Of a stretch of 64,000 nt of DNA, positions 1 to 22,307 are shown piece after piece (positions within the stretch are counted from its first letter, which is position 1; the number at the start of each line of letters is the position of its first letter). The notes beneath the pieces are model-generated. The model ran no database searches and was not told where the DNA came from. It was given only the letters and a program-made list of their open reading frames with translations. The stretch is from Amoebidium appalachense (Eukaryota > Ichthyosporea): the NCBI GenBank assembly GCA_963693365.1, contig CAVNZM010000001.1, forward strand, positions 6,138,001-6,202,000. Reading direction: 5' to 3'. The translations under genes were made by a program, and so were the position numbers.

Positions 1-281
1 TGATATATAGTCACCACCCGACATCTATGTACGTGATCATGATATACCGCTGAGGGGATATTCCGAGCAAAACCCCCCCCCCATACCTGAGACTGGTTCT
101 CTTTGCCTCGAGTAAACAGCGTAAACCCCGACCCGGTTTGGAAGTTGCGCGACCGGTGACCGACCGACCCGGGATTTTAAGTTTTCATAACCGACCGTAC
201 CCGACCCGACAATATTGAAACCCGACCGGGACCGGACCGTGAAACTTTTGGTGCATCCCTGAGTGTCACTCGGTATCAGCT

Positions 282-360
<79 letters not shown>

Positions 361-372
361 GTGCGTGTGCGT

Positions 373-434
<62 letters not shown>

Positions 435-1297
435 ATGTGTGCTAGAGTTTTGTATTGATGTGTTTCTCAAGCCAATCAATACATCTAATAAACAGGTCAT
501 AGTTATGTGTGTTTAGTATAAAATCAAGGATGATGTAATTTTCAGGTAAGCTATCTTTCTGGGTGTCTGTTGTGAATGTGTGATCGTGTGTGTGATGTAG
601 ACATGTGTGCGTGTGGCAAGCTAGAGATTGTGTGTGTGTGTGTGTGTGTGATATAGTGCGTGCGCGTGCGTGTACACGTGTGTGCGTCATAGGGCCAGAT
701 GGTGCACGGTGTTTGTGATGATGTTGCTAGCCGCGCTAGGTGTGCGTGCATGTGAGCACATATGCGCATGCCAATGCACGTGCAATAGTCAGGTGTGTGT
801 GTGTGTGTGCGTGCGTACGTGTCACGTGTGTGTGTGTGGTAGGGGGCGGGGGGAAGGAAAGGGGAAGGGGCGGGGGGAGTTTTCACTGAGTATGGCCATT
901 CATTAGTTTTGGGTGCCTGTGCGTGGCCGTGTTCAGCTTCTCAGCTGTGTGATCACCGTGAGGACGGTCACCGTGCGCACGTGCACATCGCTGTGATGTA
1001 TTGGCCAGTAGCAAGCAGTGGCAACAATAACATTCCGTGTATCCGGTCAGGAATGTGCGAAAACGGTTCATGATTGGTTTCCTAAACCTATATATGGCTA
1101 TTTTAAAGTATTTTTAACAAAAGACTTGAATCACTTGATGTCTCATTGATTCTTTTTCAGTCCGGGCCGAATTCACTGGTGTCGCTGTCATCAGAACCTT
1201 ATAAGCAGGCTAAAAGCAGAAACAGAACAAGCAGGCCAACCATCCCAGCCCTCACCTCTACAGCCACACTTTACACTTTTCTACTTGTGCAGTCCAT

Positions 1298-1334
<37 letters not shown>

Positions 1335-1470
1335 ACGATCACCATCACCGCCATCTTCTCTCTCCCTGCCTCCCAATTTCTCCCCCCTGCCGCACCACCT
1401 AGACCCACACACCATCACCCCTACCACCACCTACTAGCCCCGTCCCTTCCTCCTATCACAACACCCCAAC
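1..1470. other. Upstream region of the RUSF1-like gene
   Basis: No gene is recognised. Bases 119-245 form a degenerate field rich in CGACC/GACCG. A GT tract covers 282-432, and smaller GT/GC-alternating tracts lie between 620 and 840. A possible 3' splice site, TTCTTTTTCAG, ends at 1160, so 1161-1470 may be 5' untranslated exon. That stretch contains a 36-bp C run near 1297-1332. No promoter motif is convincing. Confidence 0.4.
282..432. repeat. (GT)n microsatellite, about 150 bp
   Basis: Nearly pure GT with a short GC-interrupted block at 355-385. It lies about 1 kb upstream of the RUSF1-like start. Confidence 0.98.
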
Positions 1471-13432
<11,962 letters not shown>

Positions 13433-13614
13433 GGGTCAGAAACGGGTGTTCTTTACTTCTATTTTTTTTTCCTATTTTTTTTTTTCTCTCTATCCAAAAG
13501 TGTGTTGGTGTGGTGACGGTGGTTGTGTGGCTGTGTGTGTGTGCGTGCGTGCGTGTGTGCGTGCGTGCGTGCGTTGCGTTTGTGTGTGCCCGTGTGTGTG
13601 TGTGTGTGTGTGTG

Positions 13615-13649
<35 letters not shown>

Positions 13650-14402
13650 GGGTTCAGATGTGTAAGTAAAGGTTTCCGTGAGCTCGTATGCCTAGACCAC
13701 TTACAGACTGTATTTATGCCTGCAATTGGTGCAGTAGCCACCAACCAAAACAAAAATCAAACAAAAGGGAATCTATGTACCTGGTGTTTATAGGCTAATT
13801 ACTATATAGTAAGACCAGACTTGTATTGATATCCACGTTTATGTATGCATGTGCCGATACTGATGGTCAATTCCGTAAGTAAACTCATAAAGCGAAATCC
13901 CACCTGGCTTGATCAACTGGGTTTCGGTTTCGCATAAATAACACCCTAGGGTTTATAACGGTTGAAAGCTGGGGTTCCTAGACTTCACCACCCCTTGGGC
14001 GCTTGTACATTCACTCGTATTTGTTCGTCTAACCGCTGTGTCGTGGTGCTATCATACATTTGAGCCTCCGCTCAATTTCTTTCCATACATGCACGTCCAC
14101 TACGTGTTTTGTATGGAACGATTCAGTTGCAGTTTAGTTCAGCAGTCAGTCACTGAGCGACTGTGCCTGCACGATTTTGTTTGCCTGAATGTGTGTGTGT
14201 GTGTGTGTGTGTGTGTATCTGTTTTGATGTATATGCTCACGTGTGTATGCACTGTCACAGTGGTCTGTACATGTACATATGTGTGTGCCTCAGCTTCTGT
14301 GAGAGTATGTGTGCACGTGTGTCGAGTGTGTGCCTAGCATTCCATATTGAAGAATTCACACGTACCCTGGACTACAGAGCAAAATGGACATCTTTAGGTC
14401 AC
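13433..14402. other. Region downstream of the RUSF1-like gene
   Basis: No gene is recognised. It holds T-rich sequence at 13460-13490, GT tracts, and a G run of about 30 bp at 13617-13648, then unremarkable DNA up to the retrotransposon. I found no AATAAA close to the stop codon. Confidence 0.5.
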
Positions 14403-14407
14403 CCCAG
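14403..14407. repeat. Target-site duplication, left
   Basis: CCCAG, matching 22303-22307. A 5-bp duplication is usual for Ty3/gypsy integrases. Confidence 0.9.
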
Positions 14408-15209
14408 TGTAAAGTATCCTCACGGACACTTCAGTGTAAAGTGTATGTGTATGAGTAAACGGGGTTCACTCTGAACTGGGTTTCAGAGTTTCGATGCGTG
14501 CGTTTATATACGTGTAGTCGACCCGAACAAGATTACTTGACCAATCACACAATTCCTTACCCAACCAATCATATTACAGATTAGTACAGGGCTAGCAATT
14601 ACTGTGTGTGACTACTTTGATCTCTTGCCGGTTCTAACACTCATATATAATCTTTACTGCTGCATGACTTATGGCTTACACAGCCCCGAAATATACTCCA
14701 AATAAACAGGTACCAGTACTTTTCCTGTTTGTGACTTTGGTTACCAGTTACCTTTCGGAGTGCTGTCTCTCTCACATGTGTAGCTGCAGGTTTACAACGA
14801 CCACTCACGGCAGCTGGACTTTGCCTGGATGCCCTCGACATGACTGGTCGAATATGAGGCTCTCCAATCACTCACAACCTGCTTGTTAATTATTCGTTCT
14901 CTCTGGCCGCAGCATTTTGTGTGTTCCAATCAACACAGAAGAGGCCATAAGTTTCTACCGAACTCGCCACTATGTCCACTCACGCGAGTCTCACCGTAGT
15001 TCGTTTCCAAGTAACCGAAACATACATAATTGTATTTGATCATCCGATTGGATAAGCAGCTACCACATTTATGATTGGTTCATTCGTCACCGAACGCCGA
15101 CATCTGACTGGATGAGCCGGCACCGACGAAATGTAAACAAAGCACATAGATCTGAATAGATCTGAATCGATCGATTGACACGACTGCTCGCCGCGGGGAG
15201 GACATAACA
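14408..15209 (-). repeat. 3' LTR of the retrotransposon
   Basis: 802 bp on the left side, directly repeated at 21497-22302. TG...CA ends in element orientation. The TATA-like TATATAAAC lies at 14512-14520 on the minus strand. Confidence 0.95.
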
Positions 15210-15223
15210 ATCCCCCCCTCAGC
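15210..15223 (-). other. Polypurine tract next to the 3' LTR
   Basis: In element orientation TGAGGGGGGGAT immediately precedes the LTR, the expected place for the plus-strand primer. Confidence 0.75.
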
Positions 15224-15258
15224 AGAAAATCTGAGCTCCGACGAAGAGGAAACAAAGT

Positions 15259-16398
15259 TTAACACATCGATTGATTCTTTTCCTGTCGTGGGAACAGAAC
15301 ATCGCGCAACTGCCGTCGTCGTAAAAGACGAGCCGTGCGTGCATCCGTAGCATCTGGTGTCGAGTTAACATTCACTAGCTGAGTGATGTCGACCTGTTTG
15401 TCTACCCGTGGTTTTTTTGGATTTCTAGGAACAACAACCTTAGGATGAGAAGGTTGTCTAACTACCCGACGTTCGTATGCTTGGATTAACTCTGGGCACC
15501 ATAATAAAGACTCTGGACGCCACTGATTGAAAGCCGTGTCGTAGCCTGCAAATTTGACTCGATAATACGTGGTTGCATGGCCGTTGACTGTGACTACTTT
15601 CTTATCCAAAATTTTCTCTACCGTGGTGTCCATGCCACCTAACTCTGGAATACCGTTATGTTGGGTGTTAGGACACTGAGAAAACGTCGAAGGGGCACGG
15701 AAGGCAAATTCGTGATAAGCCTTAATGTCGTCGACGTTATAATGGCGAATATCGTGCTCATTCAAAGTATGCCGGAGTTTGTATTCAGTACTACCTATCC
15801 GGGCTAACACTATGTATGGACCCAAGAACCGTGGTCTCCATTTCTTCACGGGGCCACCCTTAGCACGGGTGAAATTCCGAACCAACACCTTACTACCTAC
15901 TTTAAAAGTACGGAGAGGAATGTTAGTGTTAGTGCTGTTAGTAAGAGATTCATGTGCTTGCTCTGTACGTTGCCGTGCCACTTCACGGGCATGCAAAACT
16001 CGAGCCAACACCTCTTCCCTATACCTAGTCCATTCTTCCATACGGAGAGGACCAGAGAAGGCAGGAAGCATACTCACATCTAAGAACTCAGTACACTCCT
16101 GCCCATGCACAAGAAAATACGGAGAAAAACCAGTGATAGCATTAGGTGTGGTACGATAAGCATGCACCACAAAAGGAAGTACACTATCCCAGTCAGCATG
16201 CTCCATATTCACATATTTTGCTAAACACGACTGAAACACTGCATGTGCACGTTCAGCAACACCATTAGCTTGGGGGTGGTAAGCAGACGTATGCAACAAT
16301 GACACACCCAACAGTTTACACACCTCACTCATTATTTCGGACAAAAATGAGCTACCCCTATCACTTAACACAGAACGGGGGGGCCAAAACGAAGACAA
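15259..16398 (-). pseudogene. Integrase C-terminal part with GPY/F and chromodomain, out of frame with pol
   Basis: The frame opens within the last bases of the pol frame. It carries the second catalytic Asp (VLSDRGSSF) and the Glu (HPQANGVAERAHAV) of the D,D-35-E core. Next comes the GPY/F module (WRPRFLGPYIVL) and a chromodomain-like segment (YYRVKFAGYDTAFNQWRPE). Chromodomains of this kind steer chromovirus integration towards marked chromatin. The shift from pol occurs at or near a homopolymer (16377-16383), which suggests an indel by slippage. The break is described here, not repaired. Confidence 0.88.
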
Positions 16399-19300
16399 AC
16401 ATGATGCAAAAACACACGTGCCAACGTCACTGCATCACTTGAACGAATAGGGACAGTTTCAGTCCAACGTGTAGCTAAATCAGTGAGAGTAACAATATAA
16501 TGATTACCTTGCACTGTTTCGGGGAAAGGCCCCATCACATCCATAGCTACCCGTTCAAAAGCTTTAATAAAAGTACCATGGTACTGGGGGACCCGGCTTC
16601 GCATGTGTGTGGATTGATTGTGAAATGCACATGCATGACATCCCAACACCTTTCTCTCCACATCCTTACTCATGCCAGGCCAATAATAATTCACTTGCAC
16701 ACGTTGATATGTACGCGACACACCTAAATGACCTGCCCACGGAGCATCATGCATGTGTTCAAGCACCATATCAACCAAACGAGGGGGAACCCACAAACGT
16801 TGACCTTGTGGCCCACTTAAATGATAAAGAACACCATCTTGCAACACACATCGGAGAGCATACCGTTTTGTACGATTTTCCCATGTCCGACGTTGACCTT
16901 TGGTGGGTTTATCCACCGAAAACACCATATCCCCCGGACGATGCTCCACTTGACATATCACGTCGTGCAAAAACCTGTCACTACGTTGTGACGACACCAC
17001 CTGTTCCTGAAAAACAGGTGTAGAAAACTGGGAAGGAGAGGTGAACGAATTCGGAGTCCCCCTGTGTACCGGGGCCCCTACCTTCACCATACTATTCTTA
17101 AGAGAGGAGATGTCTACTTCAGCAGCCCACACATGATTTGACACGTTGATTGAATCTACTTCAACATTTACTGCATCAAAAGGATGTGTTTGGGTGAATT
17201 TATCATACTCGATGTATGCATTTCTACTGAGTGCATCACAATCTTTCATACTTTCACCTTTTGCATAAAAAGCCTTATAATCAAACGAAGCTAACTCTGC
17301 AGCCCACCGTTGCATGCGTTCGTTGGTTAACTTAGTGAGACCTTTCATGGCTAAAGTAGGTTTGTGATCAGAATACACCTCAAACGTCCTACCTACCAAA
17401 ATATGTCTCCACTCTTTGGTAACGAAATGATAGATAGCATGACTTTCCCGTTCTGGATTACTGTAACGTCGTTCCGTGGGGGAAAATACACGACTGCCAT
17501 ATGCAACTACTCTATCTACATTATCCTGTTCTTGATACAATATGCCACCCTCACTGACTAAACTGGCATCTACCCGGACTCTGAAAATACCTTGTGTGGG
17601 GGAGAAATCGGGGTGAACAAGAACATTATCACTTACCAATACTTCTTTTAACCGTTCAAAAGCTTCTAAAGCTTCAGAATCCCACAACACGGGGGCTTTT
17701 CTGTCACCACCTGTCTGCTTAGTAAGAGGGTGCGCAATTTCGGCATACCTCCGTATAAAACGACGAAGGTAATTGGTTAGTCCTAGAAACTGCCTGAGCT
17801 GAGTGACCGTTTTAGGGTGAGGCCATTCTGTAATAGCCTTGATTTTACTAGGATCAGGAATAACACCATCCTTCGTGATCCTATGACCCAGGAATTTAAC
17901 ATCTTGCACCCCCACTATGGTCTTTTTACCACTCACTTTCATACCAGCAGCTTCCAACACGGAGAACACTTTTTCACAATTAGAAACTAATTCTTCAAAA
18001 GTTCTCCCTTTGACACATGCGTCATCCATATAACATGCCGTATACGGTAAGCACGGACGCAAAATATCGCGCATAATACGACACAAATTTGCAGGTGCAT
18101 GCACAAGACCTTGGGGCATCACAGTAAACTGCCACAATTCACCATCGAATGCAAAAGCAGTCTTCTCCTTATCCTCTTCCCTAAGCCGACACTGAAAAAA
18201 TGCATTTTTCAAATCGAGGACACAGAACCACTTATAGCCATGAAAACTGTCAAGTAATTCATCAATACGGGGAAGGGGAAAGAGATCCTTTTTAGTGACA
18301 GAGTTAAGGCCGCGTAGGTCGGTGCACATCCTGTAGGACCCGTCTGGTTTCTTAATTAAAAGTACCGGCGACCGCCACTGACTTTTACTAGGCTCTAAAA
18401 TCTGCATTTCTCGAAATTCACTAATCATTTGCCTACCTGACTCTAATTTCGATTGCTCCATTCGATACTGAGGCATCACCACAGGACTTGCATCACCTGT
18501 ATCAATTGCCACTGTGTACCCCTTCACAAAACCGTGATCTTTTGGATGCTTAAGAAATACATTTTTAACTCGATTTAACATAGGAAAAATTAAGGCACGT
18601 TGCTGATCCGTCCAACCTGGATCTACCATACCCCAGGGGAGACTCACTTCACCGGAATCACCCTCCCTGTTACTGTTACTACTTGCACCTTCACCTGCAC
18701 ACACTCCTTCTGCTTTACCAATATCATCACTAGAAGGGCCCGTTTCTGTGGATGAGGGATTGACACCTACTGCATCGGACTGAGGACCAGACACCGTGGT
18801 AACCGCAGACACTGAGACACCATCAACCGTAGGCGAGCGACTTCCTGTTGGTGTTGATGTCTCGGGCTGGCCACATGCTTCCGGATTACTAGGTTTATCT
18901 GAAGGTAGCTCGGGGGTGGGGATAACTAGTTCTGCAACAACTGTATCGAAAGGCAGCTGCCCTTCGATATATCCCAATCGTGTGCCAGCTGGTATTACTA
19001 ATTCTGAATCATGATTTCGATTTTCTACTTCGATCATGATTGTTTTATCAGCCGCCACTTTACTATATGAAGGACTCATAAACGGAAGTAACCTAGCTGC
19101 CGGAACAAAGACACCTATATCTGCCACGATTGCAAATTTGTCTAAGTTCACACGAACGAATGCACGACTGTGGGGGGGTACACAAATTTCGCTGACAGTG
19201 TGTGCTGTACTTTGATACCCCTCCGTACCCGTGTGCAAACGTACACTACCACCCTTCTTCAAATGCAACTTATTAGATTCTTCATCTAACAATTTAACAT

Positions 19301-19637
19301 GTGCCTTTGAAAATGGCCGGCCTAAAATCATACTCTGACCCATATTTGCACAAACAGCAAACGTGACAAATAATGTGTGGGAACCAATGGTACATGGGAG
19401 AGTGACCCGGCCCACCACATTCAACGATGCATCAGGGTTGGCAGTCTTCACACCACTCACTAAGTTATTTGAAAACATTGTAACACGTGCACCCTGCTTC
19501 ATTAAATTACAAATAACTTTTTCATGCACACAATTAATGTTTGCACCACCATCTAAAAGAGCATCATGAATTTGAACATCACCCAATACTACAGGAACAT
19601 ATAACCGTGCCTCTGGCTCAATTAAAGATGCAAACAC
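16365..19637 (-). CDS. pol: Retrotransposon Pol: protease, reverse transcriptase, RNase H and N-terminal integrase
   Basis: An open frame of 1090 residues. An aspartic-protease-like start has LLDGGA (Gly in place of the usual Ser/Thr after Asp) and ILGRPF. A Ser/Thr/Pro-rich linker follows. The reverse transcriptase has VLLIKKPDGSYRMCTDLRGLN, FCVLDLKNAFFQ, VMPQGLVHAPA and the catalytic YMDD at 18021-18032, then FLGHRI and LRQFLGLTNYLRRFI. RNase H has VRVDAS, ERESHAIYHFV, YSDHKPT and DALSR. The integrase HHCC zinc finger (H...H...CHAC) and the first core Asp (AMDVMGPFP) follow. The frame ends at 16365 inside the integrase core at a 7-G run (16377-16383); the rest of the core continues in another frame. 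It makes and integrates the cDNA copy. Confidence 0.95.
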   Translation of the reverse strand: MFASLIEPEARLYVPVVLGDVQIHDALLDGGANINCVHEKVICNLMKQGARVTMFSNNLVSGVKTANPDASLNVVGRVTLPCTIGSHTLFVTFAVCANMGQSMILGRPFSKAHVKLLDEESNKLHLKKGGSVRLHTGTEGYQSTAHTVSEICVPPHSRAFVRVNLDKFAIVADIGVFVPAARLLPFMSPSYSKVAADKTIMIEVENRNHDSELVIPAGTRLGYIEGQLPFDTVVAELVIPTPELPSDKPSNPEACGQPETSTPTGSRSPTVDGVSVSAVTTVSGPQSDAVGVNPSSTETGPSSDDIGKAEGVCAGEGASSNSNREGDSGEVSLPWGMVDPGWTDQQRALIFPMLNRVKNVFLKHPKDHGFVKGYTVAIDTGDASPVVMPQYRMEQSKLESGRQMISEFREMQILEPSKSQWRSPVLLIKKPDGSYRMCTDLRGLNSVTKKDLFPLPRIDELLDSFHGYKWFCVLDLKNAFFQCRLREEDKEKTAFAFDGELWQFTVMPQGLVHAPANLCRIMRDILRPCLPYTACYMDDACVKGRTFEELVSNCEKVFSVLEAAGMKVSGKKTIVGVQDVKFLGHRITKDGVIPDPSKIKAITEWPHPKTVTQLRQFLGLTNYLRRFIRRYAEIAHPLTKQTGGDRKAPVLWDSEALEAFERLKEVLVSDNVLVHPDFSPTQGIFRVRVDASLVSEGGILYQEQDNVDRVVAYGSRVFSPTERRYSNPERESHAIYHFVTKEWRHILVGRTFEVYSDHKPTLAMKGLTKLTNERMQRWAAELASFDYKAFYAKGESMKDCDALSRNAYIEYDKFTQTHPFDAVNVEVDSINVSNHVWAAEVDISSLKNSMVKVGAPVHRGTPNSFTSPSQFSTPVFQEQVVSSQRSDRFLHDVICQVEHRPGDMVFSVDKPTKGQRRTWENRTKRYALRCVLQDGVLYHLSGPQGQRLWVPPRLVDMVLEHMHDAPWAGHLGVSRTYQRVQVNYYWPGMSKDVERKVLGCHACAFHNQSTHMRSRVPQYHGTFIKAFERVAMDVMGPFPETVQGNHYIVTLTDLATRWTETVPIRSSDAVTLARVFLHHVCLRFGPPVLC

Positions 19638-19992
19638 TTCCTAACATAGAAACTGCCACTTCACTACTTTCCACACTAGTCTCTATCACCGACACAGAAA
19701 TATTGGAAGGGGGGGAGGGAGGTGGGGGGGTGGGGGGGATTGGGGAAAGGGGGAAAAGGGGGGAAGGGGGGACGGGGGGGTGGGGGGGTGGGGAAAGGGG
19801 GGAAAGGGGGGAACGGGGGGAAGACTTAGCTTCATGCTGATTCTCAAGGAGAGAGGGGGTAAATTGCACCACAGCAGTTTTAACTGACTGTTTGACGGCA
19901 CCAGGCCATGAGTGATTTATTGTCTTATTTACTTCAACAGTATCTGTATAACAAGACACGTTGATTTCAGACATTTCACTATCACTGCACAT
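19618..19992 (-). other. Gag-pol spacer frame with an internal G/C-rich simple repeat
   Basis: This stretch is in the same frame as gag after its stop codon. The first 60 or so residues look like ordinary coding sequence. About 115 bp of (C3-6 T/A) repeat (about 19707-19823) then gives a Pro/Ser-rich run. The frame ends just inside pol, which is entered by a shift of +1 relative to this frame. It may be a variable linker or a decayed part of the gag-pol fusion. Confidence 0.5.
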
Positions 19993-20034
19993 AGCCTCAA
20001 CTGCAATATACTCTACCCCACTCTCAGCGCCCCG

Positions 20035-21432
20035 TCAACGCCGACGCTCGGCCAAAATTTTAGCCGACGCCTGCTGAGCATGATCTTTCCACCTAATACC
20101 TTCGGGGGCTGAGGGAAAAGTCTTAGGCAATTTTCGGTTGGGACAGTCCCGTTTCTGATGCCCTATCCCCGTACAATGAAAACAAACTCGATCTGAAATA
20201 GGCACTACTGGTCTCTCACTACCCTGTTGGCTACCGTGCTTGCCGTTTTTCTGATAGGGAGCCGGGCGACGGGGTTGACGGTCATTTTTGGCCTTACCAC
20301 CGGCAGCCTGGAAGGCAGCCACCTGAGCCGATAAGCTAGCTATCTGAGCCTGCAGGGCAGCAATCTCCGGAGCACCAATACCACTACCGTTGTTACCTGG
20401 GGTGGAAACACTATTGACCTGCGCTTTCTTGGCCGCCTGCCGACTAGCGAAACGACCCTCGAGCTTGTTAATAATTTTCGACTGAGCCTCATCGAGCCTG
20501 CTATTTGCCTGAGCTATTTCCCACAACTGCGCATCTGCCTCAAACGTATTCCTGTATAAACTACGTTGCATTTGACCGCTGACGTCGGTGTTCAAACCAG
20601 CTAACTCCAGCAGACGGCGAAACGTGTTGGTATGTGCCGTCACTTGGCCACCAATACTGGCAGCCGTGGCATCCGACGTGGGAGTGAAACGGAGGGCCCG
20701 GATCTGTGTCTCATATGATTCACGCCGAATGTTGGTCAGCCAGTAGTTCTCGATGAAACGCAGCAGCCACTCAGACGCCGTCAGTTCGACTTCGACCTGC
20801 AGAATCTCACCCTTGCCCTTGTGCATAGGGCGAGTCGTCTTCAGTGGTGTCCGAGAAGCCAGGTGAAAGAGAGAGGCCTCCGAACGCTCCTCTCCGTCAA
20901 TGCCGAGGGCACGAACCGGCACCGTCTTCTTGTCGTTTTCAGGGTCCATGTAGTCGTCAAGGAGGGTAGCCATCTCCAACACACGAGGATCACCACTTGC
21001 CCGGTTCACACTCTGCAGAATCATGACTTGCCACTGGGCCAGGGAAGTGTCGGGGGACAGCTTGGCGATGCGATCGATGAGACGGTACCATTCAAACACG
21101 TTATCAGCCTTGGAGAGTTGAGGAAGCTTGAGCTTCTCCATCATAGCTGCAGCAGCAGCACACACTTCAGGAACCTGAGAAGCCCTGGCCGCAGGGGCGT
21201 CGTAGAACACTTCATCCATCACAATAGGGTCTTGCCACTCCATCACACAGGGGGGCAGAGCGTCGAGAAACTCTGGGTCTATCTCATCCTGCGGATCCAT
21301 AACTTGGCCGCGCCACTGGGTGAACTTGCTGACGGTGGCATCCTTGAGCTTGCCGAGGGGGCCAAAAACAAGAGCCTGGGCGAAGGTTGCACTCAGCCCG
21401 GCGACCGGCGAAAAGGGGGGTTCAGGCTCCAT
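20035..21432 (-). CDS. gag: Retrotransposon Gag with CCHC zinc knuckle
   Basis: About 465 residues from the first ATG at 21432; the frame is open upstream to about 21480. Near the C terminus the zinc knuckle CFHCTGIGHQKRDC (20143-20184) fits C-x2-C-x4-H-x4-C, an RNA-binding motif of Gag nucleocapsids. Before it lies an Ala/Gln-rich segment that could form a coiled coil (AALQAQIASLSAQVAAFQA), then a basic stretch. Gag would package the element RNA into cytoplasmic particles. The frame ends at 20035-20037, and the same frame reopens downstream (19618-19992). Confidence 0.9.
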   Translation of the reverse strand: MEPEPPFSPVAGLSATFAQALVFGPLGKLKDATVSKFTQWRGQVMDPQDEIDPEFLDALPPCVMEWQDPIVMDEVFYDAPAARASQVPEVCAAAAAMMEKLKLPQLSKADNVFEWYRLIDRIAKLSPDTSLAQWQVMILQSVNRASGDPRVLEMATLLDDYMDPENDKKTVPVRALGIDGEERSEASLFHLASRTPLKTTRPMHKGKGEILQVEVELTASEWLLRFIENYWLTNIRRESYETQIRALRFTPTSDATAASIGGQVTAHTNTFRRLLELAGLNTDVSGQMQRSLYRNTFEADAQLWEIAQANSRLDEAQSKIINKLEGRFASRQAAKKAQVNSVSTPGNNGSGIGAPEIAALQAQIASLSAQVAAFQAAGGKAKNDRQPRRPAPYQKNGKHGSQQGSERPVVPISDRVCFHCTGIGHQKRDCPNRKLPKTFPSAPEGIRWKDHAQQASAKILAERRR

Positions 21433-21496
21433 GTTGGGGGCGAAAGCAACAGCCGAGACGGAAGTTTTGCAATATAGCAATTGGATTGGTGTAGCT

Positions 21497-22302
21497 TGTA
21501 AAGTATCCTCACGGACACTTCAGTGTAAAGTGTATGTGTATGAGTAAACGGGGTTCACTCTGAACTGGGTTTCAGAGTTTCGATGCGTGCGTTTATATAC
21601 GTGTAGTCGACCCGAACAAGATTACTTGACCAATCACACAATTCCTTACCCAACCAATCATATTACAGATTAGTACAGGGCTAGCAATTACTGTGTGTGA
21701 CTACTTTGATCTCTTGCCGGTTCTAACTAACACTCATATATAATCTTTACTGCTGCATGACTTATGGCTTACACAGCCCCGAAATATACTCCAAATAAAC
21801 AGGTACCAGTACTTTTCCTGTTTGTGACTTTGGTTACCAGTTACCTTTCGGAGTGCTGTCTCTCTCACATGTGTAGCTGCAGGTTTACAACGACCACTCA
21901 CGGCAGCTGGACTTTGCCTGGATGCCCTCGACATGACTGGTCGAATATGAGGCTCTCCAATCACTCACAACCTGCTTGTTAATTATTCGTTCTCTCTGGC
22001 CGCAGCATTTTGTGTGTTCCAATCAACACAGAAGAGGCCATAAGTTTCTACCGAACTCGCCACTATGTCCACTCACGCGAGTCTCACCGTAGTTCGTTTC
22101 CAAGTAACCGAAACATACATAATTGTATTTGATCATCCGATTGGATAAGCAGCTACCACATTTATGATTGGTTCATTCGTCACCGAACGCCGACATCTGA
22201 CTGGATGAGCCGGCACCGACGAAATGTAAACAAAGCACATAGATCTGAATAGATCTGAATCGATCGATTGACACGACTGCTCGCCGCGGGGAGGACATAA
22301 CA
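21497..22302 (-). repeat. 5' LTR of the retrotransposon
   Basis: 806 bp, the same sequence as 14408-15209 except for an extra TAAC near 21727. It would drive minus-strand transcription of the element. Confidence 0.95.
21591..21600 (-). promoter_or_regulatory. Candidate TATA box in the 5' LTR
   Basis: The minus strand reads TATATAAAC about 100 bp before the LTR end. This would give a long U3 and a short R-U5. The call rests on motif and position only. Confidence 0.45.
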
Positions 22303-22307
22303 CCCAG
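22303..22307. repeat. Target-site duplication, right
   Basis: CCCAG, matching 14403-14407. Confidence 0.9.

Larger units (their letters stand above)
14408..22302 (-). mobile_element. Ty3/gypsy-type LTR retrotransposon with chromodomain integrase (chromovirus-like)
   Basis: A complete element of 7.9 kb reading right to left: 5' LTR, gag, protease, reverse transcriptase, RNase H, integrase with GPY/F and chromodomain regions, polypurine tract, 3' LTR. RT-RNase H before integrase is the Ty3/gypsy order. The LTRs start TGTTAT and end TTTACA in element orientation. CCCAG flanks both sides. The LTRs are about 802 and 806 bp and differ by eye only by a 4-bp TAAC insertion, so the insertion is young. 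Frame breaks between gag and pol and within integrase mean this copy may be dead, unless they are recoding sites or sequencing errors at homopolymers. No envelope-like frame is present. Confidence 0.96.

Noticed and set aside
14641-14871. 76-residue open frame found identically in both LTRs
   Set aside because: It is duplicated only because it lies in the LTR; there is no known LTR-encoded product of this kind and no motif.
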